In this document: piece by piece, positions 17,655 to 28,039 of the stretch
Layout: each line of letters starts with the position of its first letter
How positions within the stretch are numbered: the first letter of the stretch is position 1
Assembly (NCBI RefSeq): GCF_900115095.1
Contig: NZ_FOVH01000001.1
Location: forward strand, 1 to 64,000
Source of the DNA: Actinomadura madurae
Lineage (GTDB): Bacteria > Actinomycetota > Actinomycetes > Streptosporangiales > Streptosporangiaceae
DNA length: 64,000 nucleotides
Direction: 5' to 3'
Made by a program: the position numbers and the translations under genes
Notes under the pieces: model-generated
Databases searched by the model: none
Seen by the model: only the letters and a program-made list of their open reading frames with translations
Told to the model about the DNA's origin: nothing

Positions 17655-17682
17655 TTGCCATGAGGCTACTCGCAAGTAACAT
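17655..17682 (+). promoter_or_regulatory. etfBA promoter with TACT-N4-AGTA operator in the spacer
   Basis: A TTGCCA -35 box (17655-17660) and TAACAT -10 box (17677-17682) are 16 bases apart. The palindrome TACTCGCAAGTA (17667-17678) fills the spacer and touches the -10 box, an ideal repressor position. From memory, TACT-N4-AGTA palindromes occur before beta-oxidation genes in actinobacteria under TetR-type fatty-acid regulators. The predicted 5-prime UTR of about 155 bases is long for this genome. Confidence 0.6.
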
Positions 17683-17843
17683 GAGGGCGCACGGCCGAAT
17701 CAGGGACCCGGCTCCGAAGCACGTTCGGGTGTTTGGCAGGCTGTGACCACGAAAGCGCATGTCCGCGTCGACCCGTCATGGGCGGCGCCCCTCTGCCGCT
17801 TACCTCAGCGGCCAACTGAGTGCAGGGAGGTCGGCCACCGGCC

Positions 17844-18623
17844 ATGAACATCGTCGTCCTGGTGAAGCAGGTTCCCGATACGGAGAGCCCGCGCAAGCTG
17901 AAGTCCGATGACAGCACGCTGGACCGCGCCGCGGCGGACGGTGTGATCAACGAGCTCGATGAGTACGCGATCGAAGAGGCGCTGCGCATCAAGGAGGCCC
18001 ACGGCGGCGAGGTGACCGTCCTGACCATGGGTCCCGACAAGGCCACCGACTCCATCCGCAAGTCGCTGGCCATGGGCGCCGACAAGGCCGTGCACCTCAA
18101 CGACGAGGGCCTCGCCGGCTCCGACGCGCTGCAGACCTCCTACGCGATCCAGCAGGCGCTCGGCCGCACCGGGTTCGACCTGGTGGTCCTCGGCTCGGAG
18201 TCCACCGACGCGCGCACCGGCGTGCTCGCCGCGATGCTCGCCGAGCGCCTCGGCGTCGCGCAGCTGTCGCTCGCCAACAAGGTCGAGATCGACGGGACGT
18301 CCATCAAGGTGCAGCGGCAGACCGACTACGGCTTCGACCGGGTCGAGGCGAGCCTGCCCGCGGTCGTGTCCGTCGTGGAGAAGATCAACGAGCCGCGCTA
18401 CCCCTCCTTCAAGGGGATCATGGCGGCCAAGAAGAAGTCGGTCGAGACGCTCGGCCTCGGCGACGCCGGGATCGACGCCGCCCAGGTCGGCCTGGCGAAC
18501 GCCGCGACCGAGGTGGTCGACTTCGCCGAGGCGCCGCCGCGCGCCAAGGGCGAGATCGTCACCGACGAGGGCGACGGCGGCGCGAAGATCGCCGAGTTCC
18601 TCGCGTCGAAGAAGTTCGTCTGA
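17844..18623 (+). CDS. etfB: Electron transfer flavoprotein beta subunit
   Basis: The 259-residue protein is the FixA/EtfB subunit, starting MNIVVLVKQVPDTESPRKL. It carries the family signature around VEASLPAVVSVVEKINEPRYPSFKGIMAAKKK, which binds AMP and contacts dehydrogenases. With EtfA it accepts electrons from acyl-CoA dehydrogenases. The ATG at 17844 is chosen over an upstream in-frame start because homologues begin exactly here; the GGGAGG site is 13 bases away, a little far. etfA follows after 23 bases. The pair opens a block whose order matches fixA-fixB at the start of the conserved iscS-mnmA-ligA region in other actinobacteria. Confidence 0.95.
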   Translation: MNIVVLVKQVPDTESPRKLKSDDSTLDRAAADGVINELDEYAIEEALRIKEAHGGEVTVLTMGPDKATDSIRKSLAMGADKAVHLNDEGLAGSDALQTSYAIQQALGRTGFDLVVLGSESTDARTGVLAAMLAERLGVAQLSLANKVEIDGTSIKVQRQTDYGFDRVEASLPAVVSVVEKINEPRYPSFKGIMAAKKKSVETLGLGDAGIDAAQVGLANAATEVVDFAEAPPRAKGEIVTDEGDGGAKIAEFLASKKFV

Positions 18624-18646
18624 GCGGGGAAGGGGATTAGGAACCG

Positions 18647-19597
<951 letters not shown>

Positions 19598-19607
19598 TCT
19601 TCCGCGC

Positions 19608-19639
19608 GCGGCCCCGGCGACGCCCGTCGCCGGGGCCGC
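19608..19639. terminator. Bidirectional terminator hairpin between etfA and kinase
   Basis: Perfect 14-bp arms GCGGCCCCGGCGAC and GTCGCCGGGGCCGC enclose GCCC in the 48-bp gap between convergent genes. There is no U tract, as is usual in high-GC actinobacteria. Confidence 0.85.
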
Positions 19640-19645
19640 CGCACG

Positions 19646-21454
19646 CTACGAGCGCTTCGGCGACGGGTACGGGACGGCCTTGAGCAGCGCGGGCTTCACC
19701 ATGTCGCGCACCTCGGCGTAGGGGACGACCGTGTCGAGCAGGCCGCACGCGGACTCGTAGCCCAGGATCGCGCCGTAGAAGGCCACGCGCAGGCCCGCGG
19801 GGGTGAGGGCCATGGTGACCTCGCCGGACTTGACGAACCTGGACGGGTCGTCGGTGCCGCGCGGGACCACCGCGCCGGGCGAGGGGCTCCGGTCGCCGTA
19901 GCAGTAGGAGCCCTCCGGCAGATGCGCCTTGATCTTCGTGTCCAGCGGCTTGAGGCCCTGGTCGGTCGGGACGCGGAACAGGTCGAGCGGCCGGTAGGAC
20001 GCGCCGGTCCGCAGGTCGACTGTCGCGGCCTGCGACTGGTCCCAGCCGGACCCGCGCTCGCCCCGCAGCTCGACCTTGTACCAGACCGACAGCAGCCGGT
20101 CGTTGCGCATGAGGATCTGCGGGGTCACGACGTCGGTGTAGGCGCCCGACCCGATGTCCCGCAGCCCGCCGCGGGTCTTCTCCCAGCGCTGTTCGAGCGG
20201 CGCCCGCAGGGCCTGGTTGATCTTCCTGGTGACCGCGGGGTCCCCGCCCGAGACGCGCACGATGCGGCCCTGCGCCTGGAACGTCTTCCCGCCGCCGATG
20301 CTCCGCGCGGGCTCGCTGAGCGCGGCGAGCCGCGCCACGACCGGCTTGGGCGCCTCGTCCGCCGTGGCCACGTAGACCGCCGCGCCGCCGCCCACGGCCA
20401 CCGCGGCGGCGCCGCCCGCGACGGCCGCCGCCCCCTTCGCCCCGAGCGTGCCGATGACGCCCTTGCCCGCCGCACCCGCCGCCGTGCCCGCGCCGCCCGC
20501 GCCACCGGCCCCGGCGGCTCCGCCCGCCCCGGCGGCGCCCGCGGCCCCGGCGGCGCTCGCCGACGCGCCGCCCGAGCCGAGGCCGAGCGCGGTCAGCGGG
20601 AACAGCACGGACAGCGCGGCGACCGTCCCGGCGAGCGTGCGGACGCCGCGTCCCTCCCAGTCGGCCCCGTACGCGCCCGCCGCGACCGACTCCAGCTCGG
20701 TGACGAAGGCGGCGGCGCCCATCGGGCGGTCCCAGGGGTTCTTGGCCAGCCCGCTCTGGATCAGCGGCCGGAGCGGCTCCGGGACGTCCTCCACCGGGAT
20801 CGGCGCCGTGAGATGGCGGCCCATCAGCCCGGCGGGGTCCTCGGCCGTGTAGGGGCGGCGCCCGGTCACGCACTCGTAGAACACGCACGCCGCCGCGTAG
20901 ACGTCGGTCGCGGGGGAGGCGGGCTCGTCCCGCCACTGCTCGGGCGCCATATAGACGGGCGTTCCGGCGCGCCCCGACGCGCCCGCGTCCACCGCGATGC
21001 CGAAGTCGATCAGCTTGCTCAGCCCGTCGCCGCGCACGATCACGTTCGCCGGCTTGTAGTCGCGGTGGACGATGCCGAGGCCGTGCGCGGCGGCCAGCCC
21101 GAGCAGCGAGCCCTTGAGCAGCGCCAGCGCCGCCTCCGGCGCCAGCGGGCCCCGCTCGGCGAGCACCGCCTTCAGCGGCGCCCCGTCCACGGCCTCCATG
21201 ACGATCGCGGCGCCGTCCGGCGTCTCGACCAGCCCGAACAGCTGGGCGACGAACGGGTTGCGGAGCCGGCTGAGCAGGTCGGCCTCGCCGCGGAACCGCT
21301 CCCGGAACCCCTCGTCCCCGAGCAGCGCGCCGGCGAGGTACTTGATCGCCGCGGGACGCCCGGTGGCGTCGTGCCGGGCGAGGACGACCCGGCCCTGTGC
21401 GCCCTCGCCGAGCAGCCTCAGCTCGCTGTACCCCGGAACCCGCCACCCGCTCAT
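19646..21454 (-). CDS. Ser/Thr protein kinase with RsiV-like (DUF3298) outer domain
   Basis: The 602-residue protein has a complete kinase domain (residues 9-270; GEGAQGRVV, K38, HRDYKPAN 130-137, DFG 150-152, APE in YMAPEQW). A hydrophobic stretch and a long Ala/Gly low-complexity segment (about 280-350) contain one or two membrane passages. The C-terminal 230 residues look extracellular and resemble the DUF3298 fold of anti-sigma factor RsiV: VDLRTGASYRPLDLF, LTPAGLRVAFYGAILGYESACG and VVPYAEVRDMVKPAL follow its order. It may sense an extracellular ligand and signal by phosphorylation. Two Cys (YCYGD and SACG) could pair. It lies 55 bases after the MFS gene on the same strand. Confidence 0.85.
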   Translation of the reverse strand: MSGWRVPGYSELRLLGEGAQGRVVLARHDATGRPAAIKYLAGALLGDEGFRERFRGEADLLSRLRNPFVAQLFGLVETPDGAAIVMEAVDGAPLKAVLAERGPLAPEAALALLKGSLLGLAAAHGLGIVHRDYKPANVIVRGDGLSKLIDFGIAVDAGASGRAGTPVYMAPEQWRDEPASPATDVYAAACVFYECVTGRRPYTAEDPAGLMGRHLTAPIPVEDVPEPLRPLIQSGLAKNPWDRPMGAAAFVTELESVAAGAYGADWEGRGVRTLAGTVAALSVLFPLTALGLGSGGASASAAGAAGAAGAGGAAGAGGAGGAGTAAGAAGKGVIGTLGAKGAAAVAGGAAAVAVGGGAAVYVATADEAPKPVVARLAALSEPARSIGGGKTFQAQGRIVRVSGGDPAVTRKINQALRAPLEQRWEKTRGGLRDIGSGAYTDVVTPQILMRNDRLLSVWYKVELRGERGSGWDQSQAATVDLRTGASYRPLDLFRVPTDQGLKPLDTKIKAHLPEGSYCYGDRSPSPGAVVPRGTDDPSRFVKSGEVTMALTPAGLRVAFYGAILGYESACGLLDTVVPYAEVRDMVKPALLKAVPYPSPKRS

Positions 21455-21509
21455 GAATCCGCCCCCAGCGCCGAACCGATGATCAGAAGGGGTTATATCG
21501 GATCGGGCG

Positions 21510-22727
21510 TCAGGCGGCGACCGGCGCGGGGCGGGTATCGCCTGGATCCCCGGCCGGGGCCTCGGCCGGTGCCGGGACGGCGGCGGCCCTGGCCGGGCGC
21601 AGCGGGACGAAGCGGGCGCCGGCGGCGATGACCAGGGCGAGCACGACGACGGTGCCCACGCCGACGCGGAGGGAGGTGGCGTCCGCGAGGAAGCCGACCA
21701 CCACCGGGCCGAGCAGCAGCCCGCCGTAGCCCATCGCGCCGACCTGGGCGACGGCCGCGGCCGGGCGGTCCGGCGCGGCGGTGCCCGCCAGCGAGATCGT
21801 CGTCGGGACGATCGTGCAGACCACGAGGCCCGTCACGAAGAACCCGGCGATCGCGACCGGCGGGGCCGGCGCCAGCACGACGACCGTCATGCCGGCCGCG
21901 GTGCCGAGCCCCGCGCCGATCATCAGCCGGCGGGTGCCGACGTGCATCCGGATCCGGTCGCCGGCCAGCCGCCCGAGCAGCATCGCCAGCTCGAACACCG
22001 GGTAGCCGGCCGCGGCGACGGCCTCGGTGGCGCCCAGCTCCTCGTGCAGGAGCAGCCCGCTCCAGTCGGCGATCGACCCCTCGGTCATGAACGCGATGAA
22101 CCCGAGGGCGCCGATCAGGTAGACGGCGGCGGGCAGGCGGCGCGCCCCGCGCCCGGTCCCGGCCGCGGCGGGCGCCGGCGGGTCGGGCAGGTAGGTGCGG
22201 CCGAGCGCGAGGGCCGCCGGCAGCGACAGCAGCGCGGCGGCCAGCACGGTCCCGGTGAACCCGAGCCCGGCCGCGGCCGTGAGGACGCCGAACAGGCCGC
22301 CGCTCATCGCGCCCGCGCACCAGCCGGCGTGCATGCCGCTCAGGACGGGCCGCCGGTACGCCTGCTCGACGACACTGCCCTGCGCGTTCATGGCGATGTC
22401 GGTGATCCCGAACGTCATGCCGAACAGCGCGACGGCGGCGAGGAGCAGGCCGTAGGACGGGGCGAGGGCGACGGCCGCGTAGGACAGCGCCGTCAGCGGC
22501 AGCGCCGCGCGCAGGGCGGCGCGGCTGCCGGCACGCGCCATCAGGGCGCGCAGCGCCTGCATGGCCGCGATCGCGCCGATGCCCCAGACGAGGACGACGA
22601 TGCCGATCTCGCCCTCGCTCGTCCCGAACTTGCCGGCCAGCGCGGGCATGCGGGCCACCCACACTCCGGTCAGCAGGCCTGCCAGCGCGAAGGTCAGGGA
22701 CGTCCCCCAGCGGGCACGCGACAGCAT
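21510..22727 (-). CDS. MFS transporter (YbjJ-like)
   Basis: The 405-residue protein has twelve predicted membrane helices and the YbjJ-type signatures [22 protein letters not shown] at the N-terminus and [40 protein letters not shown] in helix 4-5. Members are proton-linked exporters of unknown or sugar-like substrates. A GAGAGGTG site precedes the ATG. The TetR gene lies 120 bases upstream on the same strand, and its operator is upstream of both, so TetR probably controls the transporter. Confidence 0.9.
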   Translation of the reverse strand: MLSRARWGTSLTFALAGLLTGVWVARMPALAGKFGTSEGEIGIVVLVWGIGAIAAMQALRALMARAGSRAALRAALPLTALSYAAVALAPSYGLLLAAVALFGMTFGITDIAMNAQGSVVEQAYRRPVLSGMHAGWCAGAMSGGLFGVLTAAAGLGFTGTVLAAALLSLPAALALGRTYLPDPPAPAAAGTGRGARRLPAAVYLIGALGFIAFMTEGSIADWSGLLLHEELGATEAVAAAGYPVFELAMLLGRLAGDRIRMHVGTRRLMIGAGLGTAAGMTVVVLAPAPPVAIAGFFVTGLVVCTIVPTTISLAGTAAPDRPAAAVAQVGAMGYGGLLLGPVVVGFLADATSLRVGVGTVVVLALVIAAGARFVPLRPARAAAVPAPAEAPAGDPGDTRPAPVAA

Positions 22728-22847
22728 CGTTCACCTCTCTCCAGGCTCGGCGGGGCGGCGCCCCGATCGTGTGACGGACGTCATGGAACGGTCCAGACGC
22801 GTGCGGGTCCGGACGGACGGTGCGGTGAGGGGGCGCGAGCCCCGGTG

Positions 22848-23381
22848 TCAGCGCTCCAGCAGGCTCAGCAGCCGCTGCTTCAGCGCGTCGAGCCGGTCGG
22901 CGTCGTACAGCCCGGGATCATGGCTGACCACCTCCCAGAGGCCTTCGGCCGCCAGCCGGACGATCATCGCGATGCCCGGGTCGGGGTCGTCCTCGGGGGT
23001 TCGGCCGTGCCAGCGCCGCATGGCCTCGTTCAGCGGCTCGGCCTGCTCCGGGTCGGCGGCGGCGGCCGTGATGGCCGACCATCGCCGGTACGCGCGGGCC
23101 TCCCCGGTGAGGATCTCGAAGGTGGCCTCGACGTACGCCCGGGTGTAGGCGCCCGTGGCGCCCTCCCCGTAGGAGTCTATGTAGGAGGCGATCAGGTCGT
23201 CGAACTCCTCGATGACCCGCGCCACCATCGCCCGGACGAGCGCTTCCTTGGTGGGGAAGTGGTAGAGCAGCCCGCCCTTGCTCACGCCGGCGCGCTCGGC
23301 GACCGCGATGAGCGTCAGCGCCTGCGTCCCCTGCTCCGAGAGCACGGATTCGGCGGCGTCCAGGAGGGCTTGTCTCTTCAT
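22848..23381 (-). CDS. TetR-family regulator of the MFS transporter
   Basis: The 177-residue protein starts [53 protein letters not shown], a textbook TetR DNA-binding domain (residues 1-50), followed by an all-helical ligand-binding domain. It heads a TetR-MFS unit, so the expected role is repressing the exporter until a ligand binds. A TACCG-N6-CGGTA palindrome begins 14 bases before its ATG and is the likely operator. Start chosen at the only ATG near the domain edge. Confidence 0.92.
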   Translation of the reverse strand: MKRQALLDAAESVLSEQGTQALTLIAVAERAGVSKGGLLYHFPTKEALVRAMVARVIEEFDDLIASYIDSYGEGATGAYTRAYVEATFEILTGEARAYRRWSAITAAAADPEQAEPLNEAMRRWHGRTPEDDPDPGIAMIVRLAAEGLWEVVSHDPGLYDADRLDALKQRLLSLLER

Positions 23382-23394
23382 GGCGACTCCACTG

Positions 23395-23410
23395 TACCGG
23401 CTGGACGGTA
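23395..23410. promoter_or_regulatory. TetR operator candidate TACCG-N6-CGGTA
   Basis: TACCGGCTGGACGGTA (arms of five, spacer of six) lies 14 bases upstream of the TetR start. On the minus strand a CTATAC -10-like box lies immediately upstream of it, so binding there would block transcription. Confidence 0.6.
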
Positions 23411-23530
23411 TAGAGGCCAACCGCAGGTCAAGGCGAGGTATTCCGCGGGGGTGCGGCGGGTGCCGGGCCATCGGCCGGGCGCCCCCGGGCCAACCCTCCG
23501 GGCGCCCGGAGGGAACAGGCGGCGCGCGGC

Positions 23531-23536
23531 TAATGT
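23531..23536 (+). promoter_or_regulatory. TAATGT -10 box of iscS, leaderless
   Basis: TAATGT ends seven bases before the GTG start at 23544, the distance expected between a -10 box and a transcription start. No ribosome-binding site is present, so iscS mRNA is probably leaderless. Confidence 0.5.
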
Positions 23537-23543
23537 TGAGCGC

Positions 23544-24722
23544 GTGGTGACCTACCTCGACCATGCGGCGACGACCCCGATGCTGCCCGAGGCCATCGAG
23601 GCGATGACCGCAGAACTGCACGAACTCGGGAACCCGTCCTCGCTGCACGCGGTCGGACGGCGGGCGCGCCGCGTCGTCGAGGAGTCCCGCGAGATCATCG
23701 CCGAGGCGTTCGACGCCCGGCCGAGCGAGGTCGTGTTCACCTCCGGCGGCACCGAGGCCGACAACCTCGCCGTCAAGGGCCTGTACTGGTCGCGCCGCGC
23801 CGCCGACCCGTCCCGCACCCGCGTGCTGGCCGGCGCCGTCGAGCACCACGCCGTCCTCGACGCGGTGCAGTGGCTCGCCGACCACGAGGGCGCCAAGATC
23901 GAGTGGGTCCCGGTGGACGGGCTCGGCCGGGTGACTCCGGAGGCGCTCGCCGCGGCGCTCGGCTCCGGCGACGACGTGGCGCTCGCCACCGTGATGTGGG
24001 CGAACAACGAGGTCGGCACCGTCCAGCCCGTCGCCGAACTGGCCGCCGCCGCCCGCGAGCGCGGCGTCCCGCTGCACACCGACGCCGTCCAGGCCGCCGC
24101 GCAGTTGCCCGTCGGGTTCGCGGCGAGCGGGGCGCAGGCCCTCACCGTCACCGGCCACAAACTCGGCGGCCCCCTCGGCGTCGGCGCGCTGCTGCTGGCC
24201 AAGCCGAAGCCGCCGGTGTTCCTGGAGCCGGTGCCGCTGCTGCACGGCGGCGGCCAGGAGCGCGACGTGCGGTCCGGGACGCTCGACACCCCTGCCATCG
24301 CCGGGTTCGCCGCCGCCGTCCAGGCCACGGTCGCGCGCCGCGAGTCGGAGGCGCGCCGCCTCACCGAGCTGCGCGACCAGCTGATCGACGCCGTCCGCGC
24401 CGCGGTGCCCGAGGCCGTCCTGAACGGCGACCCCGACGACCGGCTGCCCGGCAACGCGCACTTCTCCTTCCCCGGCTGCGAGGGCGACGCCCTGCTCATG
24501 CTGCTGGACGCGCGCGGCATCGCCTGCTCGACCGGCTCGGCGTGCTCGGCGGGCGTGTCGCAGCCGAGCCACGTCCTGACTGCCATGGCCGCGAGCCCCG
24601 AGCGGGCCCGCGGCTCGCTGCGCTTCTCGCTCGGCCACACCAGCACCGAGGCCGACGTCAAGGCCCTCGCGGACGCGATCGGCCCGGTCGTCGAGCGCGC
24701 CCGCCGCGCCGGTCTCAGCTGA
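23544..24722 (+). CDS. iscS: Cysteine desulfurase (IscS/NifS type)
   Basis: The 392-residue PLP enzyme removes sulfur from cysteine for Fe-S clusters and tRNA thiolation. It has the PLP lysine K206 in [12 protein letters not shown], the His of [11 protein letters not shown], and the active-site Cys C334 in [16 protein letters not shown]. It begins (GTG)[11 protein letters not shown], the universal family start; GTG at 23544 or 23547 is possible. The partner mnmA, which uses the sulfur for 2-thiouridine, lies about 2 kb downstream, an order shared with other actinobacteria. Confidence 0.95.
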   Translation: MVTYLDHAATTPMLPEAIEAMTAELHELGNPSSLHAVGRRARRVVEESREIIAEAFDARPSEVVFTSGGTEADNLAVKGLYWSRRAADPSRTRVLAGAVEHHAVLDAVQWLADHEGAKIEWVPVDGLGRVTPEALAAALGSGDDVALATVMWANNEVGTVQPVAELAAAARERGVPLHTDAVQAAAQLPVGFAASGAQALTVTGHKLGGPLGVGALLLAKPKPPVFLEPVPLLHGGGQERDVRSGTLDTPAIAGFAAAVQATVARRESEARRLTELRDQLIDAVRAAVPEAVLNGDPDDRLPGNAHFSFPGCEGDALLMLLDARGIACSTGSACSAGVSQPSHVLTAMAASPERARGSLRFSLGHTSTEADVKALADAIGPVVERARRAGLS

Positions 24723-24759
24723 TCTGTCCTGGTTTGACCGTCCCTTGAACGGGGACAGC

Positions 24760-25602
24760 GTGCCCGTGGCAACGGACGTGAGCGACGGAATCAAGCAGGC
24801 GGCGGGACATCCCTGGTTCCACCACATGTCGCGCGTGGGGCTGGTCGCGCGCGGCCTCCTCTACCTGCTGATCGGCTGGCTGGCCCTGCAGGTCGCCTTC
24901 GGCGGCGGCGGGCAGGAGGCCGACCGGAAGGGCGCCCTCCAGGAGGTCGCCGAGAAACCCGGCGGCGACGCGATCCTCTGGCTGATGGCGGTGGGCTTCG
25001 CCGCCCTCGCTCTGTGGCAGTACGCCGAGGCCCTGTACGGGCGCCCCGTCCCGGACGGCGACAAGCCCACCAAGCGCCTCGCCTCCGCCGCGCGCGGCGT
25101 CGTCTACACGGCCGGCTTCGCGGCGACCCTCGCGTTCGCGTTCGGCTACCAGGGCCGGTCGAGCGACCAGCAGTCCAAGACCATCACGGCGCGGCTGATG
25201 GGCGAGCCCGGCGGCCGATGGCTCGTCCTGGCGGTCGCGGCGGGCTTCGTGGTGTGGGGCGGCGTCGTGATCGCGCACGCCGTCCGCCGCACGTTCATGG
25301 AGGAGCTCCGAAGGGGCGAGATGGGCCGCCTCGCGCGCCGCTCCGTCCAGCCGCTCGGGATCGTCGGCAACGGCGCCCGCGGCCTCGTCGGCGCCGCCGT
25401 CGGCGCCTTCCTCGCCTACGCGGCCGTCACCTTCCAGCCGGACAAGGCCCAGGGCCTGGACGGCACCCTGCGCGAGTTCGCCGACACGCCCGCGGGCCCC
25501 TGGGGCCTGGTCGCGGTGGCCTTCGGCGTCCTCACCTTCGGCCTCTACAGCTTCTGCGAGGCCCGCTACCGCAAGGTCGACACGACCCGTCAGGGCTGGT
25601 AG
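24760..25602 (+). CDS. DUF1206 membrane protein
   Basis: The 280-residue protein has six membrane helices in three repeats of two, each repeat starting with a G-ARG-L/VY motif: RVGLVARGLLYLLIGWLA, SAARGVVYTAGFAAT and VGNGARGLVGAAVGAF. This triple repeat is the hallmark of DUF1206, a family of unknown function. GTG at 24760 is preferred because of the GGGGAC site; TTG 24745 and GTG 24766 are alternatives. Its 3-prime end overlaps the convergent next gene by 13 bases. Confidence 0.85.
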   Translation: MPVATDVSDGIKQAAGHPWFHHMSRVGLVARGLLYLLIGWLALQVAFGGGGQEADRKGALQEVAEKPGGDAILWLMAVGFAALALWQYAEALYGRPVPDGDKPTKRLASAARGVVYTAGFAATLAFAFGYQGRSSDQQSKTITARLMGEPGGRWLVLAVAAGFVVWGGVVIAHAVRRTFMEELRRGEMGRLARRSVQPLGIVGNGARGLVGAAVGAFLAYAAVTFQPDKAQGLDGTLREFADTPAGPWGLVAVAFGVLTFGLYSFCEARYRKVDTTRQGW

Positions 25603-26693
25603 GGCGCGAGGGCCTTCCAGCCGGGGTCGCTGGTCGAGGCGACCTTGGCCTTGCCCTCCGACCATGCCGCGGCGAGTTGGTCGAGCTCGGAGATGACGCC
25701 GGAGTCGGGGTCGGCGTACAGGTGGAAGACGCGCAGGCCGTCGCCCGTCTCGCGGACGGCGAGGACCGCGCGGTCACCCAGCTTCGTGAGCTTCTTCTCG
25801 AAGGCGCGCAGGGCGCCCGCCGACGGCTCGACGGGGAGCCGGTCGGGGTTGCTGTTGGCGTACGGGACGGTGATCGCCACATGCAGGTCGCAGAGCGGGT
25901 AGTCCTGCCGGTGCAGCGGGAACCGGGCGCCGAGCCGGGCGGGATGGCCGCGCGGGGTGCGGCCCTCGCCGGTCAGCCAGGCGGGCTCGGCGAACGGCTC
26001 GGCCACCTGCTCGACGACCGCGGCGAGCATCGACGGCGGCAGCGCGTCGATCGGCGCCTCCGTCGCGATCGTCACCTCGCCCACCCAGCGGGCCACGTCG
26101 TCCTCGCCGAGCGCCCAGTGCAGGACGTTCAGCGCCACCTGGAGCTGCTGCTCCTCGGAGACGAACAGGAAGTCGGGGTGGTAGGCGGTGATGTGCACGC
26201 GGGCGCGGTCGGCGTCGGCGCGCATGCCGAGGCGGACGTACTCCAGGTCGAACTCGTGGTCGCCGAGGACGAGGTCCTGGGAGAGCATCTCCGGGTCGGG
26301 CTGGCGCGCCGGGTGGAAGCTCCAGCCGCCCGCCGCCGCCCCGGCCGGCGCGGACCGCGCCCAGCGCTCGGTCAGGCCGCGCAGCTCGGGGTCGCCGCCG
26401 CCGGTCACGGTCAGCGACGGGGACCGGTCGTCGGCACCGCCGATCTCCCACTGCAGCCCGGGGTGGATCTTGTGGACGCGGCGGGACAGCTCCCCGATCG
26501 TGTCCGCGGACAGGCCCTCGCCCGGCACGGCGGCCTCGCCCGGCGCGGAGCCCTCGCCGGGCGCGGCCTCCTCCGGAGCGGCGGCCAGCGACGCCTCGAT
26601 CGTCGGGCGGGCCTGCGCCCACCACTCCCAGAATTCGCTGATGGCGGGCGGTACGACGGCGGACGCCTCGCGCGGACGGCGGAAGATTCCCAT
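25590..26693 (-). CDS. Conserved hypothetical protein (FWEWW motif; DUF695-like end)
   Basis: The 367-residue soluble protein starts [30 protein letters not shown]. The FWEWW segment and a C-terminal half with [35 protein letters not shown] remind me of actinobacterial proteins with a DUF695-type domain, but I cannot confirm that. There is an Ala/Pro/Glu/Gly-rich insert near residue 45. No signal peptide or membrane helix is visible. ATG at 26693 is preferred over a start 90 codons upstream that would run through the mnmA promoter. It is divergent from mnmA and overlaps the end of the DUF1206 gene by 13 bases. Confidence 0.7.
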   Translation of the reverse strand: MGIFRRPREASAVVPPAISEFWEWWAQARPTIEASLAAAPEEAAPGEGSAPGEAAVPGEGLSADTIGELSRRVHKIHPGLQWEIGGADDRSPSLTVTGGGDPELRGLTERWARSAPAGAAAGGWSFHPARQPDPEMLSQDLVLGDHEFDLEYVRLGMRADADRARVHITAYHPDFLFVSEEQQLQVALNVLHWALGEDDVARWVGEVTIATEAPIDALPPSMLAAVVEQVAEPFAEPAWLTGEGRTPRGHPARLGARFPLHRQDYPLCDLHVAITVPYANSNPDRLPVEPSAGALRAFEKKLTKLGDRAVLAVRETGDGLRVFHLYADPDSGVISELDQLAAAWSEGKAKVASTSDPGWKALAPYQP

Positions 26694-26760
26694 AGCGGCC
26701 CCAATCGTACGCGGAAATGACGCCGGGGGACCGGGCCACGCCGCGTACGCTCGAAGGACT

Positions 26761-27891
26761 ATGACTCTGCGCGTTCTAGCCGCCATGTCCGGCGGCGTCG
26801 ACTCCGCCGTGGCCGCCGCCCGCGCCGCCGAGGCCGGGCACGACGTCACCGGCGTCCACATGGCCCTGTCCAGGAATCCCCAGTCGTACCGGACGGGCGC
26901 GCGAGGGTGCTGCACCCTGGAGGACTCCCGGGACGCGCGCCGCGCCGCCGACGTGATCGGCATCCCGTTCTACGTGTGGGACCTCGCCGAGCGCTTCCAC
27001 CGGGACGTGGTGGAGGACTTCGTCAGCGAGTACGCGGCGGGCCGCACCCCGAACCCGTGCCTGCGCTGCAACGAGAAGATCAAGTTCGCGGCGCTGCTGG
27101 ACCGGGCGATGGCGCTCGGCTTCGACGCCGTCTGCACCGGCCACTACGCGCGGCTGGACTCCTCCGGTGCGGTCCCGGTCCTGCGGCGTGGCGTCGACGC
27201 GGGCAAGGACCAGTCGTACGTCCTCGCCGTGTGCACGCCCGAGCAGCTCGCGCACGCGCTGTTCCCGCTCGGCGACACCGCCAAGGCCGACATCCGGCGG
27301 GAGGCGGAGCGGCGGGGCCTCCAGGTCGCCGACAAGCCCGACAGCCACGACATCTGCTTCATCGCCGACGGCGACACCCGCGGCTTCCTGGCCGACCGGC
27401 TCGGCTCGGCGCCCGGCCCCATCGTCGACACCGACGGCAACGAGGTCGGCGAGCACGACGGCGCCTACGCCTACACGATCGGCCAGCGCAAGGGCCTGCG
27501 GCTCGGCACCCCCGCGCCGGACGGGCGCCCCCGCTACGTCCTCGACATCTCGCCGGTGTCGAACACCGTGACGGTGGGGCCGCGGGAGTCGCTGGACGTC
27601 CACGAGATCACCGGCGGGCGTCCGGTCTGGCTGAGCGAGGCGCCCGGCGGCCCGTTCGGCTGCCAGGTCCAGCTCCGCGCGCACGGCGAGGTCTACGACT
27701 GCACGGCCGAGCAGGCGGGCGACGAGCTCCGCATCACCTTGTCCGCCCCCGCCCGCGGCGTCGCGCCGGGGCAGGCGGCCGTCCTCTACAGCGGCGACCG
27801 CGTCCTAGCGTCCTCCACGATTCTTACTGCGTCGCCCTCGGCGTCAGGCGCTGGAGCGCCTTCCTTCAACGGGCACCGCGGCGATCGCTAG
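26761..27891 (+). CDS. mnmA: tRNA-specific 2-thiouridylase MnmA, with repeat-derived tail
   Basis: The 376-residue enzyme adds sulfur to U34 of Lys, Glu and Gln tRNAs. It has the PP-loop SGGVDS (residues 10-15), the catalytic Cys pair C100 ([12 protein letters not shown]) and C199 (SHDICFI), and the TIGQRKGL motif. The canonical end is near VLASSTI; the last 24 residues are an extension rich in Ser, Ala and Gly. That extension contains a hairpin (27846-27861, AGGCGC-TGGA-GCGCCT followed by TTCC) that looks like the original terminator, and the TAG stop is supplied by a dispersed repeat beginning near 27869. A near-leaderless start with TACGCT upstream is likely. Confidence 0.94.
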   Translation: MTLRVLAAMSGGVDSAVAAARAAEAGHDVTGVHMALSRNPQSYRTGARGCCTLEDSRDARRAADVIGIPFYVWDLAERFHRDVVEDFVSEYAAGRTPNPCLRCNEKIKFAALLDRAMALGFDAVCTGHYARLDSSGAVPVLRRGVDAGKDQSYVLAVCTPEQLAHALFPLGDTAKADIRREAERRGLQVADKPDSHDICFIADGDTRGFLADRLGSAPGPIVDTDGNEVGEHDGAYAYTIGQRKGLRLGTPAPDGRPRYVLDISPVSNTVTVGPRESLDVHEITGGRPVWLSEAPGGPFGCQVQLRAHGEVYDCTAEQAGDELRITLSAPARGVAPGQAAVLYSGDRVLASSTILTASPSASGAGAPSFNGHRGDR

Positions 27892-28003
27892 CATCGCTAC
27901 GACTCGCCTGGCGGCTCGCTGCGCGATCAGTTTCTCGCAGGCTCGAAACTGGCTTCGCACGCGATCGACCGGCTCGGGCAAGTCGGTGGCTGAGCCGGTG
28001 GCC
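27869..28003 (+). repeat. Dispersed repeat copy A (related to 57361-57480)
   Basis: The segment GCGATCGCTAGCATCGC...GACTCGCCTGGCGGCTCGCTG...GCGATCAG closely matches the segment at 57372-57422, and the match continues more loosely through a second ACGCGATCG and a shared GAGGTCGTTGC (27993-28003 versus 57470-57480). Roughly 50 core bases agree at about nine in ten positions. It overlaps the end of mnmA. No transposase or target-site duplication is evident. Confidence 0.75.
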
Positions 28004-28039
28004 GAGGTCGTTGCACCGGCGGATCATGGGAGGCGTGCT

